From assembly GCA_902622625.1 (NCBI GenBank), contig CACNQS010000004.1:1-64000 (forward strand): a DNA stretch of 64,000 nt. The letters are read 5' to 3'. Origin of the DNA: an uncultured Prochlorococcus sp. GTDB lineage: Bacteria > Cyanobacteriota > Cyanobacteriia > PCC-6307 > Cyanobiaceae. Below are positions 9,961 to 19,289 of the stretch, piece by piece. Positions within the stretch are counted from its first letter, which is position 1; every line of letters begins with the position of its first letter. The translations under genes were made by a program, and so were the position numbers. Below the pieces are notes generated by a model, which made no database searches, was not told the origin of the DNA, and saw only the letters and a list, made by a program, of their open reading frames with translations.

Positions 9961-11328
9961 GTGTTGGAATTTGAATTTGATTTAATTGTTGTTGGCGCTG
10001 GATCTGGAGGACTCGCGGCGGCTAAACGTGCGGCTAGTTATGGAGCAAAAGTCGCAATCATAGAAGCAAATCAAATAGGAGGAACTTGTGTGATAAGAGG
10101 ATGTGTGCCTAAGAAATTAATGGTTTATGCAGCTAAAAGTAAAAAAAATATGGATTCTTCTGAAGGATATGGATTAAAAAATGAAGGTATTTATTTTGAA
10201 TCAAATGTTTTGTTGAAGAATGTTAGAGAGGAGGTTTCTAGATTAAGTAATTTACACAGAAATTCTTTAAAAAAGTTGAATATAACTATTTTTGAAGGCT
10301 TAGGAAGATTTATTACTCAAAATGAATTAGAAATTATTTGTTCAAAGACAAAGAAAATTAAAAACAAAATAAGTTCAAAAAAAATTCTTATTTCAGTTGG
10401 AGGTAAACCAAAGAAATTAAATATTCCTGGGGTAGATTTAGCATGGACTAGTGATGATATTTTTGCATTAGAAAATTTTCCCAAATCAATATTAATAGTA
10501 GGAGGAGGATATATTGCTTGTGAATTTGCTTCTATTTTCAGAAATTTAGGTACTGAAGTAACTCAATTAATAAGAGGTCAACATTTACTCAATGGTTTTG
10601 ATGATGATCTTTCTTCATGTCTAGAGGAATCACCTACTTTTAATGAAATCAATATAATCTCCAATACTCAATTAAAGTCTATCAAGAAATTAAATGGAAA
10701 TCTGGAATCTACTCTAGACTCGGGAGATAAACTCCTAACTAATAATATCCTTATTGCTACAGGAAGAGAACCAAATCTTCTGCATTTAAATTTAGATTTT
10801 TTAAATCTAAAGATGGATGGCCAATATTTAGATGTCGATGAACTTAATCAAACAAGCAACGCAAATATTTTTGCAGTTGGCGATATCATAAATAAGCCAA
10901 ACTTAACTCCAGTAGCAATAGAACAAGGGAGAGTATTTTCGGATAATTTTTTTAATGACCAAAAAAGAAAAGTAAATTATGAATATATCCCTAAGGCCGT
11001 TTTTACTATTCCAGAAATTTCAACAGTTGGCTTAAGTGAGAAAAGAGCTAAAGAGATTTACTCTGAAAAAAATATAAAAATTTTTAAATGCAAATTTACC
11101 CCCATGTCTAATACCCTTAAAAAGAATAAATCAAAATGTATGTTGAAGATTGTAGTTCATAAGTTAACTGACAAAGTCCTAGGATGTCATATGTTTGGAG
11201 AAACATCGTCTGAGATTATTCAAATGGTATCAATTTCATTAAATGCAGGGATAACAAAAAAAGACTTTGATATTACTATGGCTTTGCACCCAACTATCTC
11301 AGAAGAATTTGTGACTATGTATGGATAA
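9961..11328 (+). CDS. gor: Glutathione-disulfide reductase (GTG start)
   Basis: DLIVVGAGSGGLAAAKRAASYGA, GGTCVIRGCVPKKLM, NIFAVGDIINKPNLTPVAIEQGR, C-terminal ALHPTISEEFVTM. Confidence 0.93.
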   Translation: MLEFEFDLIVVGAGSGGLAAAKRAASYGAKVAIIEANQIGGTCVIRGCVPKKLMVYAAKSKKNMDSSEGYGLKNEGIYFESNVLLKNVREEVSRLSNLHRNSLKKLNITIFEGLGRFITQNELEIICSKTKKIKNKISSKKILISVGGKPKKLNIPGVDLAWTSDDIFALENFPKSILIVGGGYIACEFASIFRNLGTEVTQLIRGQHLLNGFDDDLSSCLEESPTFNEINIISNTQLKSIKKLNGNLESTLDSGDKLLTNNILIATGREPNLLHLNLDFLNLKMDGQYLDVDELNQTSNANIFAVGDIINKPNLTPVAIEQGRVFSDNFFNDQKRKVNYEYIPKAVFTIPEISTVGLSEKRAKEIYSEKNIKIFKCKFTPMSNTLKKNKSKCMLKIVVHKLTDKVLGCHMFGETSSEIIQMVSISLNAGITKKDFDITMALHPTISEEFVTMYG

Positions 11329-11330
11329 AA

Positions 11331-12410
11331 TTATGAATTAGAAAATTTTAATTTTTCTTGAAAAATCAGAAACACTATAAGTAATGCAAAGTAAATAAAT
11401 AAACCTATCCTTAATTCAGAAAGGAAGTTAAATCTATTCAGGAAAAGTATCTTATCGAGAATGTAGAAAATATAAAGATTAAGCAAAATAAATCCTTCAA
11501 TTCTTGTGATTTTCCCTTTGCTCCAGAAAATTGGTAAGCATGCAAAGGTAGTTAAAACCATAAAAGGTAAGTCAACTTTTATTAGATTCTGTTCAATTAC
11601 TAAACCTTTAAATCCTGAAAAAATACTGCAACTCCCAAGGATTAAAAGTTGATTGAGTAAATTACTACCTATTACATTCCCAATCGCAAGATCTGTTTTG
11701 CCTTTGAATGCAGCAATTATTGAAGTTACTAATTCTGGTAAAGATGTCCCAGTTGCGACGATAGTTAAACCAATAAAAATTTCATTTACACCCAAAAGAT
11801 TAGCGAGCGTTCTAGAACCATTTACTAAAATATTTGAACCAAAGCTTAAAAGAAATATTCCTAATATTAACTTTAGTAAAATATTCATTTTTCCTTTATA
11901 TTTTTCTTTTAATTCTTCTATCTCTGGTTCAGCATCTTTTGTCTCCTCTCCTTTCTCATTGATTGTATTGATTTCCCATATTGTATTTAAGATTAAACAA
12001 AATATTAGAAATACCCCTGCTTGCAATGTTAATAAGCCTGTTGATGACATAGCCCAAACTGCACAAGAAATTGCCATTAAAAGAGGCACATCTCTTCTGA
12101 CTATTCTGCTTTTTACTTTAAGAGGTGTTATCAATGAGCTTATGCCCAAAACAACGAGAACATTAAAAATATTGCTTCCAATTACATTGCTTGCCGCAAG
12201 CGAATCACTGCCTTTTAAAATTGAACTCAAACTTACCAATAACTCAGGAGAGCTTGTTCCAAGAGAAACAACTGTCAAACCAATAACTATTTGAGGTATT
12301 CCTAAAATTAAAGATAAAAATATTGCTCCTTGAATAAAGAACTCTCCTCCAGCAAAAAGTAGAACTACGCCTAAAACTATTTCTATTATTGGAAATAAAA
12401 AATCACTCAT
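11331..12410 (-). CDS. Calcium/sodium antiporter (CaCA family)
   Basis: 359 aa membrane protein with two alpha repeats: GLTVVSLGTSSPELLVSL...NVIGSNIFN and GLTIVATGTSLPELVTSI...NVIGSNLLN. Confidence 0.9.
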   Translation of the reverse strand: MSDFLFPIIEIVLGVVLLFAGGEFFIQGAIFLSLILGIPQIVIGLTVVSLGTSSPELLVSLSSILKGSDSLAASNVIGSNIFNVLVVLGISSLITPLKVKSRIVRRDVPLLMAISCAVWAMSSTGLLTLQAGVFLIFCLILNTIWEINTINEKGEETKDAEPEIEELKEKYKGKMNILLKLILGIFLLSFGSNILVNGSRTLANLLGVNEIFIGLTIVATGTSLPELVTSIIAAFKGKTDLAIGNVIGSNLLNQLLILGSCSIFSGFKGLVIEQNLIKVDLPFMVLTTFACLPIFWSKGKITRIEGFILLNLYIFYILDKILFLNRFNFLSELRIGLFIYFALLIVFLIFQEKLKFSNS

Positions 12411-12528
12411 ATTTAGGATTTAATTTAGATAATAAAAATTTTCATAATTGGTTAATAACTATCCTCGAATATCTATAATTTATTGTCAATTTTAATTTGC
12501 TGTTAAAATTGATTAAATAGAAAAAATT

Positions 12529-13578
12529 TTGAAGACTTTAACCATAATAAAACCTGATGATTGGCATTTACATTTAAGAGAAGGTCTTGTATTAAAAAAT
12601 ATCATTCAGTTTACTTCGAAATATTTTGGAAGAGCCATTGTTATGCCAAATACTAAAAGTCCCATAACATCAATCAATAGCGCAATTTCTTATAAGAAAT
12701 CTATTGTTGAAGCGCTACCAAAAAGTTCTAAGTTTGAACCATTAATGACATTTTATCTTACAGATGACACTGATAAAGGGGAACTAATTAATGGTTTTAA
12801 AAATAATGTTTTTTTTGCAGCAAAATTATATCCTGCTAATGCCACAACAAATTCCAGGCATGGAGTTAGGAAAATAGAAAATCTATACAAGATCTTTGAA
12901 TTAATGCAAGATTCTGGAATGCCTCTTTTAATTCATGGGGAAGTGACTGATTCTGAAGTAGATGTATTCGATAGAGAAGAAGTTTTTGTAGATAAAGAAC
13001 TTTCTCAAATAACCAAAAGATTTCCAAAATTAAAAATCGTTCTAGAACATATAACCACTTCTTATGCAGTGGATTTTGTGCAAGAAAATAATATTGGAGC
13101 TACTATTACTCCGCATCATTTGCATATAAATAGAAATGCAATGTTTTTTGGAGGCTTAAATAGTGATTTTTACTGCTTACCAGTTGCTAAGAGAGAAAAT
13201 AATAGACTCGCTTTAAGGAGAGCGGCAACAAGTGGGAAAAAATGTTTTTTCTTGGGCACTGACTCTGCTCCACACCTTAGGAAGTGGAAGGCTTTTTGTG
13301 GATGTGCAGGCATTTTTAATTCGCCAGTAGCAATAGAAAGCTACTTAACAGTTTTCGAAGAGGAGGATGCTTTAGATAATTTTGAAAAATTTGCAAGTTT
13401 GAATGGCCCTAATTTTTATAATGTCCCACCAAATAAAGAAAAATTAAAATTAGTTTCTAGACCTAACAAAATTAAAGAATATATTGATGTTGTTGAAGAA
13501 AAAAATATTGTCGGACAAATAAAACCATTTCATGCAGGTGAAACTTTACAATGGCAAGTAGAAGGAATAGTAAATTAA
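12529..13578 (+). CDS. pyrC: Dihydroorotase (TTG start)
   Basis: KPDDWHLHLREG, LLIHGEVTD, LEHITTSYAVDFV, ITPHHLHINRN, FLGTDSAPH. Confidence 0.95.
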   Translation: MKTLTIIKPDDWHLHLREGLVLKNIIQFTSKYFGRAIVMPNTKSPITSINSAISYKKSIVEALPKSSKFEPLMTFYLTDDTDKGELINGFKNNVFFAAKLYPANATTNSRHGVRKIENLYKIFELMQDSGMPLLIHGEVTDSEVDVFDREEVFVDKELSQITKRFPKLKIVLEHITTSYAVDFVQENNIGATITPHHLHINRNAMFFGGLNSDFYCLPVAKRENNRLALRRAATSGKKCFFLGTDSAPHLRKWKAFCGCAGIFNSPVAIESYLTVFEEEDALDNFEKFASLNGPNFYNVPPNKEKLKLVSRPNKIKEYIDVVEEKNIVGQIKPFHAGETLQWQVEGIVN

Positions 13579-13678
13579 AAAATTAGATTTAATCTGAAAA
13601 TTAAAAGTGTAAATATTCCAATTTTTCTTGGTTAAATGGGTTACTTTCGGCTACGATAAAAAAGCGCAAATTCCTTTT

Positions 13679-13763
13679 GGGAGTGTGGCGGAATTGGTAG
13701 ACGCGCCGGACTTAAAATCCGTCGAGCGATTTAGCTCGTGGGGGTTCAAGTCCCCCCACTCCC
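13679..13763 (+). tRNA. tRNA-Leu (anticodon UAA)
   Basis: Acceptor 5' GGGAGTG pairs with 3' CACTCCC; D arm ATTGGTAGACGC; anticodon loop GGACTTAAAATCC; class II variable arm; T arm GGGGGTTCAAGTCCCCC. Manual fold only. Confidence 0.93.
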
Positions 13764-13841
13764 ATTTTTAATTATTTATTTTTAGTTCTGACGATAACTC
13801 CCAATAGTTGTTATGTTTTAACTAAGCAACCATACATTAAA

Positions 13842-14075
13842 ATGGAAAGTTTTTTCAATAATTCATTCGCTACTTTAATTGCTTACATCGGAATTATTTC
13901 TACCTATTTATTGCTTATCCCATTGTTACTATTTTATTGGATGAATAATAGATGGAATATTATGGGTAAATTTGAAAGATTAGGAATTTATGGCCTAGTA
14001 TTTCTTTTCTTTCCAGGTTTAATTTTATTTTCTCCATTTCTAAATCTCAGACTAAAAGGAAGTGGTAAAGGGTAA
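13842..14075 (+). CDS. ndhL: NAD(P)H-quinone oxidoreductase subunit L
   Basis: 77 aa, two TM segments, ...[43 protein letters not shown]. Confidence 0.88.
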   Translation: MESFFNNSFATLIAYIGIISTYLLLIPLLLFYWMNNRWNIMGKFERLGIYGLVFLFFPGLILFSPFLNLRLKGSGKG

Positions 14076-14079
14076 ATAA

Positions 14080-14400
14080 TTGACTAAAGGAAAAGTTATA
14101 CAAATTGGTTTATTTATTTCATTAATAGGATTAATTAGTTATAAATTTGTACCGCAAATTGGGATCGACAATTTTACAGCCACTACTCTCTCAAGTTGTA
14201 TCTTGATTTTGATTGTTATTACTTGGGTCACATCTTATATTTATAGAGTTATAAATGGAAAAATGACTTTTATGGAACAAAGGAGGCGTTATAGAAAAGA
14301 GTATGAAAAAGTTGTTAATGATAAACTAGAAACCAAATTCAACTCATTGTCAAAGGAAGAGCAGCAAAAACTAATGGAAGATTTAGAAAAAAATACATAA
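14080..14400 (+). CDS. DUF3007 family membrane protein (TTG start)
   Basis: 106 aa; two TM segments then EQRRRYRKEYEKV...; follows ndhL as in other cyanobacteria. Confidence 0.78.
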   Translation: MTKGKVIQIGLFISLIGLISYKFVPQIGIDNFTATTLSSCILILIVITWVTSYIYRVINGKMTFMEQRRRYRKEYEKVVNDKLETKFNSLSKEEQQKLMEDLEKNT

Positions 14401-14428
14401 ATTTTTCACAGAAAAATATCTAAAAATC

Positions 14429-15271
14429 ATGAAAGATAACAAAATGCAAATTACTAAAAATGAATCTTTATCTAAGGTAGATGAGATGTTTTGTGAGTTA
14501 AAAAATAAAAAAAAATTAGCTTTAATGCCATTTATAATGGCTGGGGATCCCAATATTGAAATAACGTCTGAGATCTTATTAAAGTTACAAGAGAATGGAG
14601 CTGACCTTATTGAATTAGGTATCCCTTACAGTGACCCACTTGCAGACGGACCGGTTATTCAAGTGGCGGCCTCTCGCGCCTTAAAATCAGGTACTAGCCT
14701 AAGAAAAGTAATTAAACTTTTAGAGTCTTTAAAAGGTAAATTAAATATTCCCATCATCCTTTTTTCCTACTTAAATCCATTACTTTGTTTTGGCTTTGAA
14801 GAGTTTTGTGAGATGGCATCTAATGCTGGAGTTTCTGGCCTAATAGTTCCTGATCTCCCTTTAGAGGAAGCTTATAAATTTTCTGAAATAGTAAGTAGCT
14901 ATTCTATGGATTTAATTTTATTGGTAGCCCCAACTACTCCTTTTGAAAGAATGAAACAAATATCAGATCATACAAAAGGCTTTACTTATTTAGTAAGTGT
15001 TACTGGCGTCACTGGTGAGAGAAATAAAATGGAAAATAGAGTAGAAAGTCTTATCTCTAAATTAAAAGTTGTAAAAAGCAATCCAATTGCTGTTGGTTTT
15101 GGAATATCCACTCCAGAACATGTTAATAAAGTTCGTGAGTGGGGAGCAGATGGGGTAATTATTGGGAGTGCATTTGTAAAACGAATTTCTAGTTCAAGTG
15201 AGAAAGATGTTGTCGATCATGTTGGTGAATTTTGTAAAGAAATGCGTTTAGCCGCTGATCAAAAAAAGTAA
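14429..15271 (+). CDS. trpA: Tryptophan synthase alpha subunit
   Basis: LMPFIMAGDPN, DLIELGIPYSDPLADGPVIQ, GLIVPDLPLEEA, SVTGVTGERN, VGFGISTPEHV. Confidence 0.96.
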   Translation: MKDNKMQITKNESLSKVDEMFCELKNKKKLALMPFIMAGDPNIEITSEILLKLQENGADLIELGIPYSDPLADGPVIQVAASRALKSGTSLRKVIKLLESLKGKLNIPIILFSYLNPLLCFGFEEFCEMASNAGVSGLIVPDLPLEEAYKFSEIVSSYSMDLILLVAPTTPFERMKQISDHTKGFTYLVSVTGVTGERNKMENRVESLISKLKVVKSNPIAVGFGISTPEHVNKVREWGADGVIIGSAFVKRISSSSEKDVVDHVGEFCKEMRLAADQKK

Positions 15272-15341
15272 ATACAAAGATGATTTATTAATTAAAAGAA
15301 TTAATTATTGAAAAATAATATAACCAATTTGTTTTTTGTCT

Positions 15342-15698
15342 TTAAGATTCTTCTGAAGGTAATAATCTGATTTGTTTCCTTCCTAGCTTAATTTCGAATT
15401 CATCACCAGCTTTTAAATCAAGAAGTGCTGTATATGCTTTCCCAATCAAAAGATTTCCATTGCCTTGTACTGTAGCTATATAACTGAGTTTTCTTCCACC
15501 TTTCCCAATACCCGCAACTCCAGAATCACCAAGATTAACCCCTTTTGCTTCTAAAAGTGCTTCATAGAATGCGGTAAAGTTTAAGCGTTCACCTCCGTTT
15601 TTCTTAGTGGAAACATAACCACAGGCGCGAACTAGCTCAGATTTGCTAACATCACCAAGTTCTTTAACTTTTGCAAGGAGATCGCTACCAGTTAGCAT
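15342..15698 (-). CDS. Cyanobacterial AbrB-family transcriptional regulator (cyAbrB)
   Basis: 118 aa MLTGSDLLAKVKELGDVSKSELVRACGYVSTKKNGGERLNFTAFYEALLEAKG... IGKAYTALLDLKAGDEFEIKLGRKQIRL. Confidence 0.88.
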   Translation of the reverse strand: MLTGSDLLAKVKELGDVSKSELVRACGYVSTKKNGGERLNFTAFYEALLEAKGVNLGDSGVAGIGKGGRKLSYIATVQGNGNLLIGKAYTALLDLKAGDEFEIKLGRKQIRLLPSEES

Positions 15699-15795
15699 AA
15701 TTAATTATAAGAAAGTTGTATTAAATAACATAGCAATTTGCGTGTAATATATGCAATTATTTAGTATGTATTTATTCTATTATTTATATTTAAAG

Positions 15796-16065
15796 ATGGA
15801 AAAGTTTGTAGTTTTTGGTAGGTACTGTGAAGATGCAATTTCTAAAAGGGAACCGTTTCGTGAACAACATCTTAATAGACTTAAAAATTTAAAAGATCGT
15901 GATATTCTAGTTACATTAGGGCCAACAAAATGTACAAAATATTTGTTTGGAATTTTTAATGCTAATGATGTAAACGAGTTGAAACATCTCATTGAGGAGG
16001 ATATATATTGGGAAAAAGGTATATGGATTAATTATGATATTTACCCTTGGATTCAGGCATTTTAA
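15796..16065 (+). CDS. YciI family protein
   Basis: MEKFVVFGRYCEDAISKREPFREQHLNRLKNLKDRDILVTLGPT...; internal Met at 15796 preferred over the track start at 15751. Confidence 0.75.
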   Translation: MEKFVVFGRYCEDAISKREPFREQHLNRLKNLKDRDILVTLGPTKCTKYLFGIFNANDVNELKHLIEEDIYWEKGIWINYDIYPWIQAF

Positions 16066-16259
16066 ATATGATTTATGAAAAAATTTAGTAATTATTAAAT
16101 ATTAATTTAAAAGAACCAATTATAGTAAAAATAGATAATATTTTAGCTTTAATAATTCAATTATTTATCATATCTAGGAGTTAAAACGATATTTATTTAA
16201 AGATTAGTTTTAAGAGGTCATATCTTTTTTAATTAAAAATATAATAATTTAAATAATAT

Positions 16260-16580
16260 TTATTTACTAGTATCTTGATTCATCTGGTTTACTAATGAGT
16301 CGATATCTAATTGATTATATGGTGGTGTTTGTTTCGTTTCTCGATAATCTTTATTTATATTGTTTAACCATTTTTGCTCAATCTTTATAAGATTTTTTGC
16401 AATAATGAACATGCCCCCTTTTTTATATAATTCTTTAATTTTGAGAATAATCTCCGAGGTTCTGCTCGATTTAATATTTAATTCATTTGCTAAGTCTTTT
16501 TGGGTAAATCCATGCGATTTTAACCAATCTTTAATGAAGGCGACGAGTTCTTTTTCTTCCTGTATAGATAATTTACTCAT
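16260..16580 (-). CDS. Small helix-turn-helix protein
   Basis: 106 aa with HTH-like segment GFTQKDLANELNIKSSRTSEIILKIKELYKKG; directly follows the YkvA-like gene. Confidence 0.68.
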   Translation of the reverse strand: MSKLSIQEEKELVAFIKDWLKSHGFTQKDLANELNIKSSRTSEIILKIKELYKKGGMFIIAKNLIKIEQKWLNNINKDYRETKQTPPYNQLDIDSLVNQMNQDTSK

Positions 16581-16949
16581 TTAATAAAAAGGAAATAACT
16601 TATTAAGCTTATTCTCTGCTCTTGCTCTTATTGAGGGAGTCATGTATTTGCTCCATATACTGAGTACTGCTGTGAGGGCTACAAAATCATCACTAAAACC
16701 AACTAAAGGCATAAAATCAGGGAAAAGATCAAATGGCATAATCAAATATGCTAGAGCAGCCATTAATGAAACTCTTACTTGTGCTGGAGTATAAGGATCT
16801 ATAGCCATCTCCAAAACTTCTAAGGCAGGCTTGGCAATTGTTCTTCCTGCTTTAATAAGAATCTTGATAATGATATTTTCATCAAATGTTGAACTCTCTA
16901 AAACTTCAGCATCATAGATTTTTTCTTGAGTTTTGTAATTCTCTTTCAT
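16581..16949 (-). CDS. YkvA family (DUF1232) protein
   Basis: 122 aa with PFDLFPDFMPLVGFSDDFVALTAVL motif. Confidence 0.85.
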   Translation of the reverse strand: MKENYKTQEKIYDAEVLESSTFDENIIIKILIKAGRTIAKPALEVLEMAIDPYTPAQVRVSLMAALAYLIMPFDLFPDFMPLVGFSDDFVALTAVLSIWSKYMTPSIRARAENKLNKLFPFY

Positions 16950-16986
16950 CCTTATAAATGAAATTTAAATATTTTTAATAGAATTT

Positions 16987-17910
16987 TTAGCTAATACTAT
17001 CAACTAATCCATTCTGTATCCCTGCTTTTCTAAGTTTTCTTAAAGCACGTTGAACAACTTGTCGGCAATATTCTCTGCTACAACTCATATGTCTTGCAAC
17101 TTCAGCTAAAGTTCTCCATTCATTAGAGCCGTCTAAACCAAATCTTAGGCTTACTATCTTTCTTTCTTTCTCCGTTAAGTTTGCTTTATCTAATAACTTC
17201 CAAGCCGAGGCTGTCCTTTCGGCTAATTCGGCTAATTCCATTGGGGGAGTTTGATCACTTGGAAGAATATCAACTAACTCGGAAGGATCTGATTTTGATT
17301 TGACAGTACCTTGGAGACTAACAGTGATGCTTCTCAATTCACAAGAAAGGAGTTCCTCAATTTCTTCTTTGGTTATTTTCATTTCTTCAGCTAGCTCATC
17401 ACTTGTGGGTGGAAAACCCTTAAGTTGCATAAGCTTTGATTTTGCTGATCTTAGTTTTGTAAGTTTTTCATTAATGTTAACAGGGATCCTTATCGTTCTA
17501 CTTTGAGTTGACAATGCTCTATTTAAACCTTGCCTAATCCACCAATAAGCATAGGTAGAAAATCTATGTCCTCTAGACGGATCATATTTCTCTACGGCCC
17601 TCGTAAGACCTAATGTCCCCTCTTGAATTAAGTCCAGTAATTCTAATCCTTTCCCTTGGTATCTCTTTGCAAGATTGACAACTAGTCTTAGGTTGGCTGT
17701 TATCATCTCGTTTTTAGCTTTTTCACCAATTTTGATTTTTTTTCTCTCCGCTTCGGAATATTCACAAGAGGGACCTTTCCCTCCTGCCTCTTGACATCTA
17801 TTAACAAGTACAACCATTTCTTGGACTTTTCTGCCCATTGTGAGTTCTCTTTCGGGAGTCAAAAGTTGATGACGACCTATTTCACCAAGAAAATCGCTTA
17901 ATGAACTCAC
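16987..17910 (-). CDS. RNA polymerase sigma factor, sigma-70 family, group 2-like
   Basis: 307 aa; NLRLVVNLAKRYQGKGLELLDLIQEGTLGLTRAVEKYDPSRGHRFSTYAYWWIRQGLNRAL; region 4 HTH. Confidence 0.95.
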   Translation of the reverse strand: MSSLSDFLGEIGRHQLLTPERELTMGRKVQEMVVLVNRCQEAGGKGPSCEYSEAERKKIKIGEKAKNEMITANLRLVVNLAKRYQGKGLELLDLIQEGTLGLTRAVEKYDPSRGHRFSTYAYWWIRQGLNRALSTQSRTIRIPVNINEKLTKLRSAKSKLMQLKGFPPTSDELAEEMKITKEEIEELLSCELRSITVSLQGTVKSKSDPSELVDILPSDQTPPMELAELAERTASAWKLLDKANLTEKERKIVSLRFGLDGSNEWRTLAEVARHMSCSREYCRQVVQRALRKLRKAGIQNGLVDSIS

Positions 17911-18047
17911 GATTTACCTCATTGTTGATATATTTAACTTATAGTCAATTCATTAATAAGCTATACATGTAATAATTAATTAATAATTTATTAACATTAT
18001 TTTTTAATAATTTTCAGGTAAAAAATATAAATTATGCGTTTAATTAT

Positions 18048-18710
18048 TTAATTTTTTCTTCTTGATTCTAGAATAGCAAGTACATCTCTCCACTCTACCC
18101 CTTTATGCATAAGGGCTACTTGAAGATGATAAATTAAATCAGCGGCTTCATTTGAGATTGAATTTTTATCATTATCTTTGCAAGCCATTATAAATTCTGC
18201 AGATTCCTCTCCTATTTTTTTTAAAATAGTATTATTACCTTTTGTTAATAAGTAATTTGTGTAACTTTTTTCTGATGGATTTATTGATCTTTCGGTAATT
18301 GTATTAAATAATTCAGAGCAGATATTTGAGAAGGGAGTTGTTTTTTTCTCTTTTTTATCACTTTGATTAATTTTGATTTCGTTGAAAAAACAACTTTTTT
18401 CCCCAGTGTGACACGCTCCAGAACCATTTTGTTCAATCAAAAGGATTAGCGCATCATTATCGCAGTCGAACCTTATCTCCTTAAGTATTTGAGTACTTCC
18501 ACTTGTAGCTCCTTTTCTCCAAATTTCGGATCTTGATCTACTCCAATAATGAACGTTTTTGGTTTCAAGTGTCATTGTCAAAGATTCTTTGTTCATCCAT
18601 GCAAGCATAAGAATTGATCCGTCAAGCCAATCTTGTGCTATTGCAGGGATTAATCCATAATTATCAAAGCGTAGATCCTCTATCGAAAAATTAGTTAAAT
18701 AAGTCATCAT
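18048..18710 (-). CDS. hisIE: Bifunctional phosphoribosyl-AMP cyclohydrolase / phosphoribosyl-ATP pyrophosphatase
   Basis: HisI part (LDGSILMLAWMNKESL, HYWSRSRSEIWRKG, CDNDALILLIEQNGSGACHTGEKSCFF) fused to HisE part (KKIGEESAEFIMACKD... EAADLIYHLQVAL). The track start 18782 overlaps the next gene; MMTYLTNFSIEDLRFD at 18710 is likelier. Confidence 0.92.
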   Translation of the reverse strand: MMTYLTNFSIEDLRFDNYGLIPAIAQDWLDGSILMLAWMNKESLTMTLETKNVHYWSRSRSEIWRKGATSGSTQILKEIRFDCDNDALILLIEQNGSGACHTGEKSCFFNEIKINQSDKKEKKTTPFSNICSELFNTITERSINPSEKSYTNYLLTKGNNTILKKIGEESAEFIMACKDNDKNSISNEAADLIYHLQVALMHKGVEWRDVLAILESRRKN

Positions 18711-18767
18711 GTTCGTTATGTTAAATCCTACTAAATGTGTTTTATTAAAAATTATCCTAACAGTTAA

Positions 18768-19241
18768 TTGATGTATATTCATTCTCTGAAATTTTCATGC
18801 AGCAAAAGTTACGAGGATTTTCCCTGTTCACATAGGCAATGGCGCCATGAAGGCCACTGCAGATTTGTGCATGGATATTCAAGATCATTTACCTTTTGGT
18901 TCACTGCAAAAGAATTAGACCTAAATGGTTTTGTTGTCGATTTTTCAAGTCTAAAGCCCCTAGAAAATAGACTAAAGGAGCAATTTGACCATACTTTTCT
19001 AATAAATAAAGATGACCCTTTGCTGAATTACTGGGAAAATTTACATGACTTAGATGCTTTAGATCTGAGAATTATGGATAATGTGGGAATGGAGTTCACC
19101 TCTGAATTAATTTGGAGATGGGCTAATGAATACTTACAGGATAAGGATAAGGGCAGAACATGTTGTTGGAAAACAGAATCAAAAGAAAATAAATCGAATA
19201 AAGCAAGTTATGAGGAAATTCCTGATTGGTTCAAATCTTAG
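18768..19241 (+). CDS. 6-carboxytetrahydropterin synthase / PTPS (QueD) family protein, HGY variant
   Basis: 157 aa; SHRQWRHEGHCRFVHGYSRSFTFWF..., DFSSLKPLENRLKEQFDHTFLINKDDPLL, GMEFTSELIWRWANEYL. Confidence 0.82.
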   Translation: MMYIHSLKFSCSKSYEDFPCSHRQWRHEGHCRFVHGYSRSFTFWFTAKELDLNGFVVDFSSLKPLENRLKEQFDHTFLINKDDPLLNYWENLHDLDALDLRIMDNVGMEFTSELIWRWANEYLQDKDKGRTCCWKTESKENKSNKASYEEIPDWFKS

Positions 19242-19289
19242 ATTAAAGTTGTTAATTTTAAAGTCATATAGGATTCTTTAATTAGATAT

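Noticed and set aside
11653-12294. 213 aa + strand ORF opposite the CaCA antiporter
   Set aside because: Fully antisense to a well-supported membrane protein gene with recognisable alpha repeats; looks like a shadow ORF.
18711-18782. N-terminal extension of hisIE in the ORF track
   Set aside because: Overlaps the divergent QueD-like gene; MMTYLTNFSIEDLRFD at 18710 is a better start.
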